A stretch of DNA of 64,000 nucleotides, taken from contig NW_001865055.1 in NCBI RefSeq assembly GCF_000002865.3, forward strand, positions 643,429-707,428, given 5' to 3'. The position numbers were made by a program, and so were the translations under genes. Positions 12,954-25,033 of the stretch are shown here, one piece after another (positions within the stretch are counted from its first letter, which is position 1; every line of letters starts with the position of its first letter). The notes under the pieces are model-generated. The model made no database searches. It saw only the letters and a list, made by a program, of their open reading frames with translations, and had not been told where the DNA came from. This DNA comes from Monosiga brevicollis MX1. Taxonomy: Eukaryota > Opisthokonta > Choanoflagellata > Craspedida > Salpingoecidae.

Positions 12954-15900
12954 ATGGCGGGCACAATGGCAGACACGCTTCGAGGCACCCTTGGTCTCAT
13001 CATCCTGGCATTACTCCTGCAAACCAGGCTCTCCGCCGCCGTCGATGCGCCGTGCGTTGTTGCCGTCAGATGACAAATGCCTGAAACGATCCTCGAGTGC
13101 ATCCTCTGGCGCCTTCGCAGCATCGGGTTCCGCCTTGATGCAACTCACGACTCGACTCGCTTTTGCAAATAGATACATTCCGCCTTATTTTAACTTGTCC
13201 CTTCGCACAAACGTACGTGAAACCGTCTGGGCACACTTGACGCCTACATCGTCACAAAACTTATCTCCTGCCTCACAAGCCTTCTGCCTCCGTCCGTCTT
13301 CCCTGCGTTACTTTTTGCTCTGTGACTCATCCGATTCACAGGTGGGGCCAGTGTCCATATCTGCACTTCCCCACGCCAAATGCAACTCGACCAACCTTGA
13401 AGACCGGTGTGGCAAGGTTTTAGCTTACGTTCAGGGTGAGTTGCCGCTTGCCAAGCCCATCAGCGCCATCCGACTGAGAACCCTCATCAAACTCCTGGTC
13501 TGGCACAGGCGCCCAAGTGTCCCTCTATGCTGCTTTGGGGCTGAGCCCTGGAGCTACCTTTGGTGCCAGCGTCCAACCACTCGGCTGTTCCTACGATCCT
13601 GCCACGGTTAGCTCGCGTCAGCCTGGCCGTTAATAAATCTGAGCTCAATCTTCGAAAAAAACGCGAGTGGCCAAGTGCCACTGTACACCAATTGGGCGCC
13701 ATTCTTGCCACGTTTCCTTTGTGCCGAAGTGTCATCTTACGCCCTTTGTTGCTGTCAGTCTTTCAAGTGCCTGTTGGCGGTCGGTGCTCCTGGGACAACC
13801 TATGGCGCTTTGAACCTGTCCGGCGGGTTGTATACATTTCTCTTGACAGCCACCGACTCGCCGTATCATGCCACTCCCATTGCTCAAGTTACTCCTGCCG
13901 TCATCGACTTTGGCTTAACGGCCGTTCTACATCGCTTGGTCTGCCCTGTTTTTTCTCTTTTTCCGCTATCATGTTTCGCGGCCATGCCATGCCATTCAGC
14001 TTGCAATCTCATGCCTGTTTCACGCGCGCATCAGGCCCAGGAACGCGTTGTCGCTACCCATGGGCTGGGCACGCAGTTGGCAGCCCTGCCCATGTTATTC
14101 GATGATGGTATGAGATGTGACGGCATCAGCGCCCCAGTAGCAAGCCCTCTCCGTCCTTTGCACTCATGTGCGTGCGTGTCACAACTTAGGTTTCATGAAC
14201 CGAGTCTCTGAGCTACCCCTGGTCGTCACAGCGCCACAAAGCGTGCTCCCAAACGTGTTTGGCAGCCTGACCGGCGAGGTTTTTTTGACCACGCATACTT
14301 GTGCGTCTGTTTTCCTTCTACGTCTCATCGCCTCCAGCCTGCCGATTCTTCCCATCGGCACGTTTGTAGATAGTTTGAGCTCATGCGCGGCTCAATTCTC
14401 TCATTTCGACCATGGTGCGCCGTGTTTGCCCCACGAAACTTGCCACCCGACCATAGTCTCAAACGGCACTCGCCTTCGAGCTATTGCGCCGCTGCTGGCC
14501 CACGTGGATGGCCTGGGTCAAGCTGTTGCAGTGCTGCGTAGCAACACCAGCACCGTGTCCGACATTCAGCTGCTTCTGGCCGTTGGCACCTACTATGGCA
14601 CAGCACTCGTGCACCTTCATGTTGCCTTGCCTGCCAGTGGATCTGCAGGTTTGTCCAAACGAACGGCTCTTGTCTGTATTATCCATTGCCGCGGCAGCTT
14701 TGCGTTGGCCTAATCCATCTCTCTCAACGCGATCGCCTAAATCTTGACCCTTTGCCTTCCGCCCTCCTTTCTTTCCTTCCCCTCGCTCGTCCTTTGACAG
14801 GTCATCCCGTATGGCACTGTACCGCAGTGCAACTCATCAACGCAGAGCGCCCACCGAGCATTTTACTGCCCTTTCCCTTACCCAGCGTAGTGTTTGACGC
14901 GCCACCTCACTTTGATGGCTCCACATTCAGAGCCATTTCTTTCTTGGCAGCAACTTGTGGCTTTGCACAATGCGCGGATCATCATGTCTTCTACAGTCAT
15001 TTGCGCAGACCCACGCCTGGTACGTGTGTGCGCTCATCAGTTTGCCAGCACTGCCAAATCGGTTTTTTTTTGGCACGAGACGGTCCTCGTCTCCCGCCAC
15101 GCCGTTACTGGCCAAGCGTTGCGACACGCTCTTGCAGATACCGCGATGGCTTGTGCTCAACGACTCACGTTTGCTTTTGCTGGTCCGATGCAGTTGCCAA
15201 GCTCAACGCGTTGCGGCCGATTGGGTTGGCCTGGCGTCAGCTGTACAACTACACAGAACCAGCCAAGCTTTTGATTGCTTCGGTGCTGGCCGCCGACGCT
15301 CAATTGAACCGGACGGAGCCCCTCATCCTGAATAGTAATGCCCCTGTCGAGTTTGTGAGCAACAACCTCAGGCCTCAGATGCTGGTTTTAGACCGGACTT
15401 ACGACTCCATGATCATGACCTCTCAGTGGTGGATTGCCTCAGACACCCAAACGCTCGAACTACGCAATCGCGTCACTTGGGGCTTAAGCCACTCTTGGAC
15501 CATTTTCGATATTTTGGAGCAAACGTCCGTGGAGAGTGACTCTGAAGAGGAGCAACACATTGCTCGGGTTAGATCAAATTGGCCCGCGTACGTCTTGACC
15601 GTCCAAGAAAAAAACGCTCACATATTTCTAACCATCAACAACGGGCACGGCGCCATTGAGGCCACCCTATGGCCTGCGCTTTTGTTGGAGCTCAACACGA
15701 CTAGCCTTGAATTCCAGCTCATCACGTCGGACAACTCATCAACCATCACGGCCACTGGAGCCAACGGCTACTTTTTCGCGAGCCTCCCCTTGACCATGGG
15801 CAATCGAGATGGACATCGAACGCGCTATCGTGGCACAGTCGAAAATCCAGCGACAGGAGCTGGCATGAATGTCGCACAAGAGGCCGAGGGAGAACGCTAT

Positions 15901-18900
15901 GGTGCCAGACTAGCCATGACCGCGCCGTTGAACACGACCTCGACCGTTCTTTTCATTCTCAGTGGTGGCTCCGGTCGGATCGCAATTATCGACCTCACTA
16001 GATTTCCCAGAGGCATTGACTACCAAACGATGTTTTCGCTAAGTAATGCCATGGTCACCGACATCGATGCATTGTTCCAAACATACTTCCTCAGCGAGTT
16101 TCACGACTTTGACAGCAACTTACGGTTTAGCCTTGTGAGCAAAAATACCGTTGACATTATCACGAATCTTACTCACTTCGACTTTTTCACAGAGCATCGG
16201 GACTGTTATCTACCCCTGCTCACCATGTCCTCCGACCAAGCTTGGATGTCCTGTTCGAGTTCGACGTCAAATGAGTGGCTGGCCTTCTTTGATGGGAGCC
16301 GCGTCAGCCAGCGGGTCAACCTCACGCTTGGCTATTACGTCCAACTTGTGGTTGCCGCAGCGCTACACGAGCCTGCCGATGAGGTCGCACTTGCCCTTAC
16401 CTATCCTGGGCTCGCCTACAGCCATGCACTTTTGGTCCCAACGATGGCCGTGCCTGCCTTCATGTCCAGCCTGAACCTCGAGCCCGTCGTTCTTGATTGC
16501 ACCAGCGCCTTCTCAATCGTTATAGAGCCAAGCACGCTGCAGAGCTTGGTGCACATAATCGTGCCAAACACCCAGACCTGTTCTGGTCAAATTCAAGCGA
16601 TGGCAAGATATGGGCAAATGGAGGGTGCCATACGCGTTCTGACTCGAGGAGCTAACGCCACAAGATTAGATTACTCGGGCAGCATCACTGCCGGTACTTT
16701 CTCGTGGCTTTTAGTTCCGCGCATCAACGTAGCTCAGACTGATGTGCATTGCTTCTTTACCGCGAGGACCACGGAGCGGAGTGGAATTACTTTCACGTTT
16801 ACCCCGGGCAATACCCGCCGCGAACCAGCCGTTTTGGCCGGCCGTATTCCACCATATGTGGTTCTCAACGGATACTTTCCAGCTACTGTGCTGTGGACGG
16901 GGCGTTTCTTCTTGGCATTGAGCAATGATCTATACCCCGTCTGGCGCTTCGCGGGTGACATCAAATGGACACCTATCATGGCTGGCCTTGTTGACAGCGG
17001 GCACCATCGACTCTCATTCGACCCCGACACCAGAGGCCAAGTTGTGACGTCCCACCTGGTGGTGTGGCCTTGTACCACAACAGAAGACCCTCCGCGGACG
17101 GCATTGCTTGTACTTTGGCCCAATGGTCGAGCCATTCAGGCTGTGACCAGCTACTCTGTTCCCACCGATCGCCTATCCACGATCGCTCTGGCACTGCCGA
17201 CGTCGGCAAGCGTCCATTACTTGATAGCGGGCCAGAATGCAAGCGATGGCTCTGGAGTTTTGCTACATCTTGCTAATGGCCAAAGCTACACAAACATGAC
17301 AAGTTTGCCGTCCCATCTTGGTCCCCTTTTACCGGGTCGTCTGGAATTGCCATACTTGGTATTCTCAAACATCTCGACCTCGCGCGACGCGCACACTGTC
17401 GTGCCTGGCAGCGTCAGCGCGGCCTTTCAGAATACATCAGTGATCTTGCATGTGTGGGATGTGCATCGTCATCAAGAAGCGTGGTCAGTAGCGGTACCTC
17501 GCGACAGCTGGTATCTTGGGTCTGTGAACATCAACGGGACCCTCGCTCCTATCCTTTGCTTACCCGCCGCTGAAACGAGTGGAGCGCGCCTTCAGATGTG
17601 CCAGCCCTCCGGTTGCTATACTCTGCTGTCCGGGCCCGGGCGCCTGGTGCGAGCTACGGTGTGGGGAGACAGCCTTTACGCGGTATTTCACGACGCCCCA
17701 CGCGGCTTTGCTTTCCAAGTCGTGCACTACAACTTCTCAAAAGCAGCGCCGAGCCTATATCAGTTTGCTGGTCAAATTATTCATCAAAATTTCGCCGACT
17801 TGCTCGATCTACAAGCCACTGCTTCGACCGTGTACATGTATTTAACCAACCGTCAATCTAAAATAGCACTATTCGGTGGCGCTCTCCTGTTACTTGAGAA
17901 TTCTGCAGATGTGATGGTTCCCCCGTGCCCCAGTGGCGCGAGCAAGCCGGCGTCTCCCTTGACGCTACCCACCAACGGCTCGCTTCTCACCTGGCGCTCC
18001 TGTTGGCACGAACCAGGTTCGTCCGAGATATCGATGTCCGTTGATTTGACCTCTCACGTGGTGGTGAACGTCGCTGCTTCCGACGCAGTTGTGGTCATGT
18101 GCTATGAAAATGGTACGAGCTTCACAATTCAGCGTGAGCACTGGTGTACCGCACCAAGATGTGTCATTACGACTGCCTGTGCTCTTGGCCAACAACGCTT
18201 TCTCGTTTTTGTCGTCCCAGTGATGGGCAACAGCTATGGCGTGCAGTACGCCGTTGGTGCCGCGTGTGATGAAGTTGAGGTTGTGGACGATGGTACTACA
18301 GGCTTGCCAGTAACTGCTGTTAATGGTAATGAATGGCTTTTCATCAATCAGACTGGAGCTGTGGGCCTCGGAATGCTTGGTGCCGGCTTTTCTTGGGAAC
18401 CCATGGCTTCGATTGCCAGCGCATTGCTCGACAATGAACGTGTCCTTGATGCTACATGGCGTGAGGGGCGACTGTTTCTGCTAGCACATAATGGGAGTGG
18501 TCCATGCTCTCTCCTCAGTGTCCTCTGGTTGCGCAGTCTTCCGTTGTCGACGCGGCTGTCCTTAGGAAATAGCAACTGTGTCGATGCCGAGTTGTTGGTG
18601 CCCTCAGAGGTGGACGCGCCCATTTGGGTGTTGCTGCGCAGTGTCGAGACGACCCCTTCGAGCTTGCGCACGTTGTGGCAAGTCAACGTCACGGGTAACC
18701 GCTTGTATAACGCTACTCTTGCACGAACCCGTGTGCATGCGGCAGCCAGCGTGCAAGAAGAAGACGCATTTGTCATTTCGGCTTCAGCTGCGCCTGGCAG
18801 CTCTCCCGAAATCATGGTCCTCAACTCAGCTGGATCTTTGCAAGACGTCGATGCAAGCATTATTGCCTGGACTGCGGAATCCAACCTAGGTTATGTTGTT

Positions 18901-21900
18901 GGCTTGGCGGCAGACGTGCTTCTTTTTATTGAGGAGTACATTGAACACACGTTGGCGCGGTTTTACTCCTTCAACTTTGCAGATCTCTCTGTGGGCCCCT
19001 TCGCGGGCTCAATACCACTGCGCCTCTCCACACCAGCTCACGGGTATTTGCGTCTCTCTGCAAGCCAATACATCATGGCTACGTTTGTCGAGGGTAATAC
19101 GGTCGAGGTTCTCAACGCACAGACAACAAACAGTTGTGTCAAAGCACTTCCCATGACCCCCGTCCTATTGAAGCAGCTGCCTGAGATCACAGTTCTGTAC
19201 GGTCGGGCTGGCCATGCTGTTCGGCTTGGCTTCGTAGAACCCGCCAGCACTCCATCTCGCAGCCCAACCACAACTTCCGCTAGCATGACCACCACGACAC
19301 GGTCACAGGGCTGTGCCGTTTTCCCCCTTGATGCCAACAAACCATTCAACGGGTATCGCATTTTCGACCAGTACCTCAGCGGCGTAGTCGATGAGGTTAA
19401 TCTGCAGGCGTGTCCAGGCTTAATCTATCACATGCGACTGCGTGGAATATCTGCGCCCATCTTTGTCGACTTGATCTTACCCTCTGCAGCTCCGGTGCAG
19501 CTAGACATTTCCCTGCCCAGCGGTCATTCCGTTGGCCACCTCCGACTTGCCACGACGTTTGCTCGAATTCCCATTGTCATCCGGGGGCTTACTGCTGTAT
19601 ACATTCAGATGTCCGTGGCACAGCCAACCTTGTTCAACATGACCCTACACGTACCTGACGTAAATTATGACGAAGACGCCATCAGCAACTGCAATGAATG
19701 CCACGCAGGCCCATTGTTGCTGCCACAGCGTGAAAAGGTGCCCGCTGTTGCGGCCGCACAAGCGGGAAAGCTCTCCTTGGTGTCATCTCCCGACTTTCTT
19801 CAACTCTTGAGCAGTACAACGCGGGTGCAGGCACGCCTAGCCGCACCATTCCCCCCATCCCCGGAGAATCCGACGACAGAGCTTGCTGACCTTCCGTGGT
19901 TGCTACCCGCATGCGATTGTACCGTTGCGGATCCAGCCGGAGGGGGCCTACTTGTCGCTGATGGGATGCGTCTTGACTACGTACTTTCCTTTGATACGCT
20001 CGGAGCCGGTATTCTTCACTTTCAAGATTCCGAGCTGGTTGTATCTTGTTTCAAGCCCTGCCTGAGTGTTGCACGCTTGGCACTTGGGTCCACAACTACC
20101 GGCTGGTCGAGCAATTTGCTGGAGATGTCCACCAATGCTAGCTACGTAGATGTGGCGCGGTGGCCAGCGGTGCCATCGATCTTGCTCGTGCCGGGTGTCT
20201 CCACTCCGCTTACCAACAACGGCATGGGGTTAACTTATGAACTAGCCACTTTTGCCACCTGGCATACGCTTCTTCAACTCGATTTCGATACCGCAGTTGC
20301 GGTGGGAACGCCCACGGTCCTATTCCGTGTGCGCGTGGAATTCCGGCCCTTCGTCTCGGGCTTTAGCGCTCGTTTTAGGCACGCCACCAACGGGACTGTG
20401 CTAAGCACCGTCCAAGCTCAGGCGAATGACGGCGGCTATGTGGAGCTATCCAGCGTCACCTCGATTGATGCTCAAAGCTTGACTTGGTTTTTTGAGGTCC
20501 AAGGCAATGGGCATCTACACGTCTTCAACTTGACAGTCCAACGAATGCCTTACTACGGTTCGTGTTAGCTTTTTTGGGCAGAGGATTTCTTTTCTCACAC
20601 ATATCCCTAGAAATCGTGATATAAGTTAGGAATCAAGTCTCACGTCAACACTCGCCGAATGCGCATCATCGTTGGTGCTCTTGTTGAACTTATCTTGCTT
20701 GTAGGCGACATCAACCGCTGCTTTTGCACAAGTTTTCCATCTTGCACGGCCGAAGAACGCTTCTCCCTCAACGGGGACACGTTGATGTTCGAGTGTGCCG
20801 CTTGTGATGACGGACTCACGCGATCTCTCACCAATCCCTACAGGTTAGAGCCAGCACGATGCCCCGCACTGCTGGTGCCCTCATGCATGCATTCACGGTA
20901 TATGGTGGGTCTGGGCTGCTTAGGTGTGAGCCATTGTGGACTCCAATTCTTGACGCCTCGCTGTCCGTCGCTGAGGGCGGCGATGTTCGTGGATTGCTGA
21001 CAAGCAATGATCTTCTTTTGCTCAGCATGGCCAATGGTAAAAGCGATACCAGCAATGACGACTCAGTCGGCCAAGTTCTTGTGTGGGTGGAGGACATGGG
21101 CATGTGGGGCCAGCAAACCGTCCTATCGTCGCCACGGCGCAACGCCTCCGAATTTGGCATACAAATGCTTGCCATGACGCACGGCCGTTTTGTGATAGTC
21201 GATCACGTACCCAGCGCTGGCGCCAGCAATACCAGCAACCTGACGCTGTTCATTCACAATGCGACAACCATGGACCCGGGCCTCTACTTTCCGTTTGTGG
21301 CACCCCCGTTACCGATACCAGCTTTAGGCGTCACCAGCTCAGGCATACTGTACTCTGATGTTCTCGACGAACAGCCGAGGATCTGCTCTTTGCCAATATC
21401 TAATCAACTGCCCGCAGCCCTGACGCTGGGGGGATCTGGTGGTGTTTCCTGTTTTCCGATTGACAGTCCTTTGAGCATTTCAACCAGTGAGCACAACTCT
21501 TTCCTGAGCAATAGCTCGTACATGCTAGTTCTGCAGCAGGATCCTCAGACCAGCTTTGGACGAGTGCAGCTGACGTTGGATATGTCCGCTGAGGCCAACT
21601 TTTCCTTTACTGAACATCACACATCGTCAGCGTCGCACCTGGTGATTGGTCTTTACGGTAATGTCGCGCACTACCTTAATGTGTGGCGTCGTGAAAGCAA
21701 CGGCAGCATCCATGAGCACGGCACCTTCATGTTGATGGGCAGCCGTCAACACATGGGTTTGATCATGCTGGAAGACGCCGTGGTTTTGGCCAGCTATCGC
21801 AGCCCAACCCAGCTCACGGTTGTCGCCATGGACTTTTCTGACGACACGTTCAGCACGGTCTTCAGAAAGCCCTTGTTGGATGCGAATCGTGTGACCACGG

Positions 21901-24369
21901 GTAGCGGGACGCTAGCCAAGGCAGACAACGCCGTGTACCTGCTCTGGGGAACCCAGGTGCTGGTCCTCGCATCTGGCTCAAACCCCGTGCGTTTGGATCC
22001 CACGTACCTCTACAATCAGGATTCAGCCTTGCTCCTGTCGTGGACGGTGCAAACGTATAATCTGCAGATTTTAGTTGACGGGTTACCCACTGCCCCTGTC
22101 GAAATTTCCTCGACTTCTTTGACCACAACCTACTCGACAAGCAGTTCGTTGCTCAGTACAGCCACAGTGCCGCTTGCAGCGGTCGGAGGAGCTTCGCCAC
22201 CGACGGGCGCGATCGTGGCAGGCGTGCTGGGCATCGTGCTCGTGCTCTTCGTGGCTGCGGTGATGCTCGTGCGTCGGCAACGGGGGAGTCAGCGACAGTC
22301 GCTAATGCATCGACAAGGCGGAGTGGGCGTTGACGCATCCACGGTGCCCATGTCGGCAGAAGGGCAAATTGAGTTGTGTTTGTTGCAGTTTGAGCAGCAG
22401 CTCCTCAGTGGGACTATGCGGCACGCGAAGAGCAACGAGACCGCTGTGCAGGCTGGCGCTCACTCCATGACCATGATCAGCAGGTATCAAATCTGCGTCG
22501 TTTTGTAACGCCGCGGTTGCGAATAGACAGGACCTGGAAAGGGCAGATACAGGCGCTGGGATTCGGGCAAGAATGGACTTGCTTTGAGCCACCTCACTTG
22601 ATCTTTGCTTGCGACCGCTGTCTTTGATGCTTGCCTTGAAAAGCAAATGGCTGCAGCAGACCGAGTTACTTGGAAAAGGCCATTTTGGAGCCGTTTACAA
22701 GGTCTGTTGGGACCAGAGCTCCACGATGACGGTCAAAAACACTTCTCACCAAGCCAGAGGCTGAGCTAATTCTGATGTTGCCTTGTGCCTCTTGACGATG
22801 GCTTGGTTCACCTGCAGGCGATTCCCACGAAGCATCGCGATCTTTTTCGCGACTCCGTGGTTGCCTTCAAGACGTTTGAGGATGTACAGGTAGGATCAAT
22901 CGTGGCGTCTGTTCGCTTTGACCTCTGCTCTCGGCCAACCTTCTATTTGCTAACGCACGAGTGGGTGGCGCGGTAGATGGCGGATTACAAGGCCGTCATG
23001 ATGGAGGCAGCACTGATGCACATTGCTTCCCAGCACCCTCACGTGGTGCAGCTCATTGCTGTTGCACAAGACTGGTGCGTGCGTACGGTCGTCGAAGGTG
23101 GTCTTCATGTCCACAGATGAACAATCTTTTGCAAAACGCTGGCAAGACCAACCAGTCTGCCTTTGACTCATTGTGCGACCGCCCGCCTTGTAATATTAGC
23201 ATGCCAATCGCTTTGGTATTGGAGTACGCGGACTTGGGTGACCTGCGAGCCTTCTTGCGGCGCCCGGATGCCAGAATCTCTTTTCCCATGCAGGTGTGAA
23301 CCCGTGCTTTTGCATGCTTGTGCGCAATCTTGCCTCAGCTCACGAAAGCTTTTTGACTTGGTGCTTAGCTCGAGTGGATGCTCCATATTGCGAGAGGTCT
23401 GGCTTATGTTCATCAAAACTGCCTGGTGCATCGAGATCTGGCTAGCCGCAATGTGCTACTCTTCAGCCGGCCTGGTGCAGTGCCACTCGCCAAGTTGGCT
23501 GATTTTGGCTGTAAGCTGGCCTCTTTCCCCTCGCTGGTGCTTCATTTCAGTTGCATGTGGGCTGACTTGGCTGGGTTTTCATGACCGATTCCTTCATGGG
23601 GGGCGACTTGTCTTGATAGTGAGCCGATACGTCTCCAAGGAGCATGATTACTACCGGACGGCTCAGCTGGATGCCCTTCCATTTCGGTCAGAATTCTTTT
23701 CTGCTGGCGCGTAGTCTTTGGAGGTGCCTCATCATGCTTTCTAACACGCACACTGGTTGGGTCTATCTTCTGGTGTGGCAGGTGGATGGCACCCGAGGCA
23801 CTGGCGAAAGGACTGTTTACGAACGAATCGGACTTGTGGGCGCTGGGGATTACCTTTTGGGAGGTAAGCCGTGGCTATCTGCAACAATTCACACTGTTGC
23901 TGTTGACACACAGCTTCCATCATGAGGCTTGAGTCGAGGCAGCAGCTACTGACGGCTTCATGTCCGGAAATCATGCCTTTAGCTCTTCAATCGTGCCCGG
24001 ACGCCATATGGAGAGCGGACCCTGCAGATGATCCTTGAATTTCTGCAAAGTGACCAGCGCCTGTCATTGAGTAGTGTTCCACCAACCCTTCACAAGTATG
24101 TTTTCTGCAAGGGCGTTGCATCTCTTATTCTGTCGGGCCCGGTACTTTTGGTAATAACGCAGCTCGCTGGACAATATCGCTCGATTTTACACTCGGTTGG
24201 ATCAATCGCCTTGTCCCCCAGCCTTTTCACCCAGCTTTGGCATCTCAATCCGGCCAAACGACTTGGTCTGTCGGAAGTGGTGGACCAGTTGGCCGCGGAG
24301 CAGCGCACGCTGCAGGGGCATGCCGTCAATTTCACGCTCAACTTTGAAGAGGCTGAAAGCTCACTCTAA
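12954..24369 (+). CDS. RTK1: giant receptor tyrosine kinase with FG-GAP-like ectodomain
   Basis: Single-pass receptor tyrosine kinase of about 3,000 residues. It starts at 12954 (MAGTMADTLRG...) with a hydrophobic signal peptide (LGLIILALLL). N-terminal exons (about 12954-13067, 13342-13435, 13509-13606, about 13759-13943, 14035-14107, 14190-14648, 14801-15019) encode FG-GAP-like repeats (CLLAVGAPGTTYGAL, SPGATFGASV). A 5.4 kb exon (15194-20557) holds a long N-glycosylation-rich ectodomain. Exons 20705-20843 and 20924-22483 add a Cys-rich module, Thr/Ser stalk, TM helix (GAIVAGVLGIVLVLFVAAVML) and juxtamembrane segment. Kinase exons are 22644-22701 (GKGHFGAVYK), 22818-22889 (VVAFK), 22977-23078, 23117-23293, 23369-23510 (HRDLASRN, DFG), 23620-23686 (HDYYRT), 23782-23863 (RWMAPEAL), 23983-24095 and 24222-24369. 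HRDLAxRN and WMAPEAL mark a tyrosine kinase, and all catalytic residues are present. The tail after the kinase is very short and has no tyrosine. Splice sites of the first four exons are less certain. Confidence 0.9.
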
Positions 24370-24631
24370 TGTGACTGGTTCATCGTTTGTTATCCCTCTA
24401 GTGGGTATGGTGAGTGGCGGAATACATAACATAAGTAATAATGAGACCTGCTAATCTATATAATATACAGCCGAATGTATTGCCATTGCGGAACAATGTC
24501 ATATGAAGTTTCGGTGACCCTGTAGCGCGCCTGTGTTTTGCTGCATGAGAGGCAAATGCTGTATTTGCGGCACGACCCGCCTTTTATTGGTGATTGTTAG
24601 CTTGTGGCAAATGGCCGCCATATGACTTGCC

Positions 24632-24635
<4 letters not shown>

Positions 24636-24664
<29 letters not shown>
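24636..24664. repeat. Poly-G run of 29 beside an assembly gap
   Basis: An uninterrupted G homopolymer followed by CCC and then N. It could be a real G-tract able to form a quadruplex, or a sequencing or assembly artefact at a contig edge. Its position directly against the gap makes an artefact the likelier reading. Confidence 0.9.
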
Positions 24665-24667
<3 letters not shown>

Positions 24668-24717
24668 NNNNNNNNNNNNNNNNNNNNNNNNNNNNNNNNN
24701 NNNNNNNNNNNNNNNNN
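24668..24717. other. Assembly gap (50 N)
   Basis: Run of 50 N, a size often used as a nominal placeholder, so the true length is unknown. It falls between genes and breaks no coding exon I can see. Confidence 0.99.
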
Positions 24718-25033
24718 CGCTTTTTCTCACAGGCACAAGCTTGAGATCGATGCATGTGCATGTGAGAAAAAGCGAGAGAGAGAGAGAAGTGTGTGTGTGT
24801 TTATTTGCTAATGTCAGACAAACCGGCTTGAGGATTCATCACGCACCGAGGAGGCGCCGCGTGCATGGTGGCGGTGCGGGGTATTCCCGTCGTGCTGGTG
24901 GTTGATCGGGGCGCAAGCATGCGTGACAGGCGTATTGCGGTGTCTGCTGTCGAGCTAAGGGTGCTGTGAGGCGGGCTCTGGAGCTCTGCCAAGCTGGCAG
25001 GATCGGGGGAAGCACCCAGCGCAAAGTGACGGC

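Larger units (their letters stand above)
24370..25033. other. Intergenic between the tandem RTK genes
   Basis: This region holds the RTK1 3' flank (AT-rich near 24420-24480), a 29-G homopolymer, a 50-N gap and a GA repeat at about 24772-24787. About 250 bases of GC-rich sequence then precede the RTK2 start. No exon was supported. Confidence 0.4.

Noticed and set aside
15020-15193. In-frame coding reading between two RTK1 ectodomain exons
   Set aside because: The frame stays open by chance; a strong GTACGT donor and a pyrimidine-rich acceptor remove it in phase, and the intron length (174 bases) is typical.
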